Shown here: piece by piece, positions 56,701 through 64,000 of the stretch
Layout of the letters: each line of letters opens with the position of its first letter
How positions within the stretch are numbered: position 1 is the first letter of the stretch
Source: Polydactylus sextarius
Taxonomy: Eukaryota > Chordata > Actinopteri > Polynemidae
DNA length: 64,000 bases
Assembly: GCA_016801845.1 (NCBI GenBank)
Contig: CM028913.1
Span: 22,968,065 to 23,032,064 of the forward strand
Reading direction: 5' to 3'
Notes under the pieces: generated by a model
Told to the model about the DNA's origin: nothing
The model's input: only the letters and a program-made list of their open reading frames with translations
Databases searched by the model: none
Made by a program: the position numbers and the translations under genes

Positions 56701-59700
56701 TCGTTATCTGCCTCTTTCCTTCAGTGCTGAACTCTACGATTACATTTGTTTCGGGTCTGGCGGTCCTCTTTAGCTCATACTCGGTGATGGCTTCCACTGC
56801 TACAATAGTATCCTGGATAAAACATTTATATTTAAGAATATTCCACCCTTACAGTTAATTTGTAGTATATAGGAAGCAGGGCCACCACAAGGATTCAGCG
56901 TCTATCTTCTGAGATGAAGCATCTTAATTACCTGTGTTGATTTGAAGCCTCCGAAATAGTTTTCTTGGGTGACTAACCAGCAGGCTGCTCTGTCTGCCCA
57001 CTCAGTTTTTTGAAGTGCCACTGCAGTTAGCAGGGCATAGCCTGTAGTCTCTATTGTGATGGCATTTGCCTTTTCTTTATTTCCTGAGCTGGTATCAGTT
57101 GTCCACAGATAACAGCCATTGTTTCCTGATAGAAAAGAAAACTACTGTCATGTCTCAAATAGAAATGTACTGTGAGTCACTCATGTTAATCTGTAAGTAA
57201 GGATGCTTTAAGGCTTGGGTGATATGATACAAACAGGTTGTGTACAATATATACTTGGATGGTGTCATTTGAAATATATATATAAAAAAAAAAATGGGTG
57301 TGGGACGTTGGACACTTCCTTAACAATCACAATAATCATCTTGATTGATACTTAAATGATTTCGTCTACCATGTTGCCCATGCTTATTTGCTTTGGTTAG
57401 ACATGCCTTCAACAGCCAATTTTTCAAGTTTTGTCCAGGCAGTTGAAATATCTGTTCCCTCTGGTGTACAAACAGAGAGGCAGTAGGCTGTGAGGGCAAC
57501 AGCGTAGGGATGCTGCAGATCCTCCAACTGTGATGTGAGATACATTGTTGAACTCGTAATACTTGCTTCCTAGTAGAAAGTAGAATAAAGACAAGTCAGT
57601 TTATTTCAATCACCTAATTTTCTGTCCATTATTATCATATGCAACATTATACACAGCGTATTAAATGCTTTGAAATTAAAACTACATCAGTAATGAGGCT
57701 TAGACCCAATATCATAGACTATACATTGAGATAGCTCCCGCATGTGAGGGCAAAACATCTTGATCGCCCCCTGGTGGTTTGTGCCAGTATAGGTTGCAGT
57801 TGAGCTGAATGCTAATGCTAATATGCTCAAAATGCTTCCAAACAATCTGTTAAAAAGTTGAGATATTTCAGTGTGACTACGCTGCTGATGACTTAATATC
57901 TCACCACATTGTTTCGCATGTCAGTTCCAAGGAATTGAAGGGACAGGTGGAGTGCAGCAGTGACGAAAGCTGTTATGGATGCGTCATGGTCTTTGCCTTT
58001 CTGCATTGAACACAAGACAACACCTCATGAAATTTACTGCAGTTCAGTTTGATCACATTGTTGTCATGTATTTAGTGAGAGCTGGGTTTACCAGGACATG
58101 TCTATGTAACACAGGATTTGGGTCAGTGAATGATCCGTCATTGTTCTGAACTGACACCAAGTAATTGACTGATTCCCTGATTGCCTCGACTGGTATCTCT
58201 TGAGTTATTTGGCTTTCACGGATGGCCCTCTGTCGCTCTGCCACCAGTGACAATACTTTCAGTACATAACCAGTCAGCCTGATGACAAGAGAGAAAGAAA
58301 ACTAAGGAAAACAAGTGGATGGAAAGTGTTTATTTACAATATGACAAGTGACTCCAAGTGACTCTTTGACTACATTCTTTCATTGGATATGATTTCACTT
58401 CCTTCTTGGTTGGGCTGCTAAAATATTGTTCTTTCAAATGTGTTCATCACAATAAGATCTAAGGCTACAGGGTGATAACTCGCTAGGGTCTGAAGGACAT
58501 TTCAGGAATTATTTAGGTGACAATAAAGAACTGAAAATGTGCTGCAAGTAACAAATTTCAAAAAAAAAAAAAAAATCAGACAATATAAACAAATACTCAC
58601 CAAATACTAGGGCGTTCTGTGTACCATGGGCTGTAAGCTCCATTGGGTTTCTTGAAATTTGTCAAAATCCTTGTGTAACCTGACAAGAGCAAAAGTGTGT
58701 GTATCTGTGTTAATGACCGTCAGAAACAGCATCTACAACATTTATCTTATAATATTGGAAAATGTTGCCTTTAATTTCCAGTTAGTAAATGTCTGCTGTG
58801 GACTTTTGGACATCTATAAAAATGATCGAGTTGCTTTTTTATTGTAGCCTTGATGCTGCAATATCTTTGTGCCACTGTTAGCTGGTTTTAGTCGTTGTTT
58901 TCTGATTTGTAATAACTGACTGAATTTGTTTCCAACTTGAGGTAAATCTAGGTCTCTACTGGATCCTACATCATGAAATGGTTTTCCCTTATGGGCTGGA
59001 CTTTTTATTTTCAACAGTGTTTATTGCCTGGCACTTATCTATATTTTACTTTTATATTCTTTGCTAAAATTTAGCCTGATAGGGGTGCCTGGATGGCTGA
59101 GCAGCTAAGGTGCAACATGTTGGCGTATATACCGTGCTGATGTTCGCTGGTTTGAATCCCGACCAATTCTTCCCATGTTGGGAAATGTGTATGTAGCAAA
59201 TTCCAAAATAATTGTTGTAGATGATGATTTGTGCAATACATTATTACTTGTGTGACATGTTTGTACCTTCCTCAACTTTTCTGAGAGCGTCATCTCTGGC
59301 CCCTGGAGGCAAGTGAAACCACTGGTCACTCAGATCGAGGTAGCGGAGGGCTAAAGCTGTGGGTGCAAATCTAGACATTGTCTGTTCACAACATCCAGAG
59401 GGTTTTACAACGAGTCTAAAAACTGCGTCAGGTGATAGAATGGTTTTCACTTGTGAACTAAACTCATTTCCTGTCAGGTGAAAGCAAAAAAAAAAAAAAA
59501 AAAGTTAGACACTGACTCTTATGACACTGTGTGAACTATATGCATGTATATTATAGTACTTTACCTTCCATTGAAACAAAAATATTGGTGTTAGAGTCAG
59601 GGACTGTTTCATCTGGTAAAGTTCCATCAATAAATAAAGTTGTGGTGCTCCTTCCTATCATGACAGAGAAGTAAATGTCATACAATGAAGAATTAAGACA

Positions 59701-62700
59701 AAATGAAAGTACCGTAGATGGAGAGTAGCATAACTCACCATCTAATTTAATCAGTTTACTTTGCTCTTCTCTCTCTTCTAATCCTTCAGTCTGCAACAGA
59801 GATAAGAGAGTCAAATTACTCTTTTATCAGGTTGAGTATCTATTTTATAAGATAAAAGATGGAGGATCTGAAGAACATTAAAATAATGTCTTTGTCATTT
59901 ACCTTCACATTCAAAGTCTTTTCAATTGCATCTACTCCCCATTCATTTTCTATATCAAAGACACGTATTTTGATGGGTATGGAGCCAGTTCTCATTGGGA
60001 CGGCGGAAAATGTTACAAACTGGGAGGAGTCTTCCTTCACAGTGATGTTAACGAAAGCTGTGGTTGTGGCCGAGCCTGGTGAGCAAAGTCCTTCAGTTTG
60101 TTCCATATGAACTGCAGCCTATTAATAATGAGAATTAAATTTTAGTTGTTGCTCTTTTTAAATATATATACAGTCAGTGGTTAATGTTAACAACAGGTCA
60201 TGTCTACCTCTAGTGGCTCAGTCCCATAGTTGTAGATAACAGGTGAAATGGATATTTGCTCATATTGTTTTATAGAGTATGGAAGCTTCAAAGAAACAAA
60301 TATCCTCTTGAATGCTCTGAGCTCAGTTGGCTTAACTACACAGAAACCTGAATGAAACATAAAGAGTGAGTGAGTTGCAGTCAAATATATACGCAATGTA
60401 TTTGTAAAGCCGGATGCTATTGTTACCTCTGGTTGGAGATAATGTGATGGCCTGAATTTCCCATGTGGTGATGGAATCTGGCAGTGCCAGAGAATGCCTA
60501 AAAATAGTTTTCAATTGATATATAAATCAACTAACAAATGCTTTGTCCATTCATTTACACTCTGGATTTGAGACACTATAGTAAAATAAACTGATGATGA
60601 TGTTAGAGGTTTAATGTTTGCAACAACGTGGCTAACCACTGTAAACCTGTGAACACAGTGAACCTCTTACCTGGCTTGTCCATTTACTTCAAATTGTCTG
60701 AATGCAAAGCTTGGAGGAAAATATCGTCGAATATACTGTAGAGAGGAGTCCAAGAAGAACTTTTCAATGTCCAATGCGCTTGCAGCTAAAAAAAAAATAA
60801 GAAATTAAGGAAAATGAGGACTTTCATTTAAACTTTTAACTGGCACCTAAACAGGTGTGTTTAATGTTCACACAACAAATTATCTCACTTCGGCCGAGTC
60901 CTTTCTCAGCGTCCTCTTGCATCTTCTTTTGTAACAGATGCTGTCCTTTAAGGCAGCACTTCAAAAACACATCTGCACAAGTTTGGTCTTGTTTCACCCG
61001 AGCGACCCTAAGTGCTCTTTCCTCGCACGTTAGTGTCATAGGGATGGTGGTAAACCCGTGACTGCAGCAGTCTTTAAGAGTGTCATCAGTAAGATTGGAT
61101 TCTGAAAGCATAAACAAAATTGGATTTTTATGTAATATTATTGCCAGGGGTTTCAGATTAACACAGATCAGAGTTGTAATGAAGGAGTGTTGTCTTACGT
61201 AACATCTTCAATTCCTGGTCAAGGTCCACAGAGCGTCTTTGTCGAGTAGTTTGGGGATTGCAGCCAAATACTGGAAAATAACACAGAATAATAATGGCTC
61301 ATGGGATAAGTAACTAGATAGTTTTAATAATAATTGTTTGTCATCTCACAAGTCAACACAACCAGTCATCTTATCCTACTTTATCCTGGAAGTGGAATTT
61401 GGGTCAGATTCAACGTCATAGAACTACTTCAAATAAATCTGGATATTTCTGGATATTTATGGAATTGAATTAGGGCCCTTCAGCATAAAAGGTCATTTTA
61501 TATGTATATGGAGACAATGCCATTTTATTTTTTATTCAATTTGTCAACAACGTATACCAACTTCTTCTTTAATTCAGGGCAAGAACACTCATTACTGATA
61601 CACTGTTCTCTTAAAAAAAAAAAAGAAAGAAAGAAATTACACAATTTACCGGTTTTCCAGCCTTTTTTTCTCCCAGAAGAGATAAATGCCAGCCCAGCAT
61701 CTACTAGTGTAGACTCTGAGGTAAGTCCTCCACCATATGAGCAACCAAGGTCATATGACTGCATAGCAGAAAATACCTGAAATGTGGGAACAACAGTTTG
61801 GATTTACTGGATTGTAATTCATAGTCTGAATTCTGAACTCATAATGTGTGTAGACTACCTCTTGGCTTGTGAGTTTATTATCTGCATTGAGAGCGTAGAA
61901 AGCCTTATCCACAGCCAGCAGAGCAACTTTGGCTCTCTGACCATGTAAATTAAATTCCAGTTCTGACCTTGATCCAGGGCTAACAGGCCCTTTATGGTTT
62001 ACCTGATATTATAGAGAAATTTACAGATTAAAACTAAATATATACATGCAAACACATAAGATGTGTGAGAAGATTAAACTAACCTTGATAGAATTATAAA
62101 TTTTTAAGTTGGTAACCCCACCCCCACCGCCCAATTCCAGTCTTTACATTTCTACACTGATCACTGTCCCACTTAAAGTCTTTCATTTTATTCACAGTTA
62201 AAAGAGTCGAAGTTCTATTTGTCTACCATCTCTCTGTGCTCTTATCTGTTCTGTTTACTCACCTTGACCTTTATCTCACATTCATCCCTGACATCCACCC
62301 AGATCGAGTCAGTAGTGACGCTGCCATCACTGTTGTAGAAGTAGCCAATCAGACGAAAAGATGGGACCATATCATAGGTTATGTGCAGATTGTGTTTAAC
62401 TGAACTGCCAAATGGGAGATCGTTGTTTTGTATTATGACCCCACGACTCAGAACCTGCAAGAGACACAATCCAAAGATCTTGATCATGTTCCTTGTCTCT
62501 CAAAACATATCATGATATATCTTGTCTTATTCGACTCACCATGTAGTATATATTCCCATGTCCTTGACCATTGGTGTTGAATGTTACTGTCAGTAAATCG
62601 TTCACAGAGTACAACTTGCTTGTAAAACTTATATAAAGGTGGTTGTTGCTTGGAGACACACGTTTAATTTTTTTCTGCTCTTGCAGGTCATTATCTACAG

Positions 62701-64000
62701 TCACCTTTTGGAGCCAAAAAACAAGAAAAAAACAGTTAAAACAGTTAAACAGAAGAAATTTTGAGAAGGCCTTCAAATGAGTTTAGGGATACTAACTTCA
62801 AGAGTAATCTCATTTAAATTTGATCTGTCATTATTTAAGGTATAAAACACCGCCCCCTCCTGGTCAGTTTGGTCTTGGACAGATCCTTCTGAGGAATCCA
62901 CAATAGCAACCTGTACTGACACACCAGCAGCTGCAGAGCCATCTGAGTTACGCACAAACACCTAGAATAATAACAACAAACAACCATTTACATACAAAAC
63001 CATCAGAGTTGTGAAGTCACTGTTTGTTGGTTTCACACATACCACAGCATCTATTGGATATCCAGGAATGAAGTGAGAGCGAGTTCGAGAGAGGTCGATG
63101 ATGTATTTGTGGGCGAAGATGGGAAGATAAACTTCTGCCTCTTGCATTTCACCACCTGGGACAAAAGGCCACAATGAAGTTTATCTTATCTTGATACAAG
63201 GAGACAAAAATCATTGGAGTTAAACTTATATTTTTAGATGGAAATAATATCATAAAATAGAGTAGTATTAGAATTGTATTAGGAAAAAAAAAATCCTGTG
63301 GTTGAAATGTATACTTGTGGTAATTCATTGTAACTATTTGTTTATACTCTAGAGTATAAATTACAGAAGTTACAGAAGGTACCAGAGATTATATAAAGCG
63401 TTAGTCAAACTGTGTCTCAACCCATCTCTCTTTCAATAACATGTTACAACATCTGGAAACAAACAAATCTCCAAACACAAGTAAACATCAGCAAAATTTC
63501 TTACAGCGCACAACAGCTGCTGCTGTTTACAAAACACTACAAAATGGATCTCTCTTAACCAAAAAGTCAAACATTTCAGTTAAAATTAGATAATTGTTTG
63601 GTATATATTTACTAAAATGATTATATTTAGCATGACAGTGTGTCCTTTACTTTGTATGTTGGTGACAAACACTCCTACTAAGAGTTGTGCTTCACTTTGG
63701 AGTAAATCATCGAGGATTTGGTTGTGCTCCTTTTGGAGGGCTTTGTTTATGTCATTTATGCTGTGAGAAAGTTCTGCTCTTCCATCATCTATATTAAGCT
63801 GAAAAAAAAACATAATAATAATAACAAATAAAATAAATAAATTACATAAATAATTGGTTTTCAAGAATAAAGCCATTATGTGATATTAAACTGAGCTCGT
63901 ATCTGTTTCCTCACCGATCCAGTCAGCTCCAGTCCTCGGATGAAATCAATCGTCATTTTTTCACCAGGGGTTCTTCCTTTTTTTGCAATTCCAAATCGGC
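53745..64000 (-). CDS. c4: Complement component C4, lacking only the N-terminal exons (beyond right edge)
   Basis: C4 is cleaved by C1s or MASP-2; C4b attaches to targets by its thioester and forms the C3 convertase with C2. I mapped 34 exons, from the partial one at 63915-64000 to the last at 53745-53886 (stop at 53745). They sum to 1,428 residues in frame; human C4 has 1,744. Parts in order: macroglobulin domains; the beta/alpha cleavage site TTRQRR/SVDLD (61199-61270); the anaphylatoxin C4a (60889-61101) with CC, C, C, CC and ending GLGR; the thioester exon (59267-59470); the isotype exon (58092-58278); the alpha/gamma site SHSRSRR/DVNNE (56124-56256); and the C345C/NTR tail, ending YRLHGCKQ. 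C4-specific matches include SAMQSYDLGCSYGGG and LTGMAIADITLLSGF. The thioester reads GCCEQ, and one intron (after 57407) has a GC donor. Confidence 0.96.
54363..54917. mobile_element. Degenerate DNA transposon with inverted ends in a C4 intron
   Basis: The element begins TGATCAGCCATAACATTGTG and ends with the matching inverted sequence (GGTCATAATGTTATGGCTGA, then TGATCAG). The ends are about 23-25 bp with a few mismatches. Between them are about 500 bp containing remnants such as gcagaataatgctcctgata and ggtttgaagaacacaacaac. The ends resemble a dispersed repeat seen in many fish genomes. There is no intact transposase. It sits in the C4 intron between exons 54192-54275 and 54943-55047, 26 bp from the latter's donor side. 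Confidence 0.75.
57720..57800 (+). repeat. Dispersed repeat fragment with a GCCCCCTGGTGG core
   Basis: The core ATCGCCCCCTGGTGGTTTG at 57759-57777, followed by a TATAGGTTGCA-like segment, is closely matched at about 21484-21530 (ATTGCCCCCTGGTGGTTGG ... CAGTACAGGTT). Both are intronic (C4 and epb41). They appear to be copies of one short interspersed repeat family. Confidence 0.55.
58092..58278 (-). CDS. c4: C4 isotype-determining exon, His type
   Basis: The exon encodes LTGYVLKVLSLVAERQR near its start and NDGSFTDPNPVLHRHVL at its end. This aligns with human DGSFQDPCPVLDR (C4A) and DGSFQDLSPVIHR (C4B). The residue equal to human 1106 is His, the C4B-type residue that acts as a catalyst and favours attachment to hydroxyl groups. 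Several fishes carry both His and non-His C4 genes; the window shows only this one. Confidence 0.85.
59080..59190 (+). mobile_element. tRNA-derived SINE fragment in a C4 intron
   Basis: The segment has an A-box-like TGGCTGAGCAGCTAAGG (from about 59094) and a B-box-like GGTTTGAATCC (about 59149-59159) at tRNA-like spacing, preceded by GGGTGCCTGGA. This is the 5' head of a tRNA-derived SINE. It does not fold into an intact tRNA, and the middle part is diverged. It lies in the intron between exons 58601-58679 and 59267-59470. Confidence 0.6.
59267..59470 (-). CDS. c4: C4 thioester exon with GCCEQ motif
   Basis: The exon encodes KPSGCCEQTMSRFAPTALAL and then RYLDLSDQW, aligned with human [20 protein letters not shown]. 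The motif codons lie at 59382-59396 (minus strand): GGA TGT TGT GAA CAG. The reactive Cys and Gln of the Cys-Gly-Glu-Gln ring are present, but the Gly between them is Cys. A single base change (GGT to TGT) would explain it. Frame and flanks are otherwise normal. Confidence 0.93.

Noticed and set aside
59090..59165. Possible tRNA gene
   Set aside because: A- and B-box-like parts are present, but the arms do not pair and there is no T-run terminator, so it fits a tRNA-derived SINE better.
53745..64000. C3 or C5 instead of C4
   Set aside because: The second processing site (SRSRR), the alignment around the anaphylatoxin, and the C-terminal sequence all match C4. C5 lacks a thioester, and C3 lacks the alpha/gamma cleavage.

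Overview
This is nuclear DNA from a vertebrate, almost certainly a ray-finned fish and probably an acanthomorph/percomorph. Introns are short with GT-AG ends, there are many (TG)n and poly-T tracts, there are small tRNA-derived and DNA-transposon fragments, and the encoded proteins are clear vertebrate orthologues. I joined exons by hand. In every multi-exon gene the exon lengths sum to a whole number of codons and keep the family reading frame, so the models check themselves.

Layout. (1) About 0.6-28.3 kb, plus strand: one very large epb41 gene (erythrocyte protein 4.1, 4.1R). It has a probable CpG-rich untranslated first exon, a 425-residue headpiece exon dominated by Lys/Glu, a well conserved FERM domain and FERM-adjacent segment, a tandem array of 13 in-frame cassette exons, the 21-residue spectrin-actin-binding exon and its partner exon, and the C-terminal domain. 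(2) 28.9-31.3 kb, minus: csnk2b (casein kinase 2 beta). (3) 31.5-32.9 kb, minus: aif1 (Iba1). (4) 34.3-36.4 kb plus and 36.6-38.7 kb minus: two convergent genes for type I immunoglobulin-superfamily receptors with tyrosine-bearing tails. (5) 39.4-42.8 kb, minus: cyp21a2 (steroid 21-hydroxylase). (6) 43.5-50.5 kb, minus: a tenascin, best read as the tnxb orthologue. (7) 53.7 kb to the right edge, minus: complement C4, lacking only its N-terminal exons, which lie beyond the window.

Regions 2, 3, 5, 6 and 7 hold CSNK2B, AIF1, CYP21A2, TNXB and C4, all of which sit in the human MHC class III region. The window is therefore a piece of fish class III-like synteny with two receptor genes inside it and epb41 joined to one side.

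The most unusual feature is the epb41 array. Thirteen consecutive phase-1/phase-1 exons (3,480 bp, 1,160 codons) lie between the FERM-adjacent segment and the U2/SAB region. Each ends in a version of DDWFVLLDVVPRE...YVPPG. Every one can be skipped without breaking the frame, and the whole block can be skipped to give a protein of ordinary 4.1R layout. The core DDDWFVL also resembles an LC3-interacting region. The second notable point is that the C4 thioester site reads GCCEQ instead of GCGEQ.
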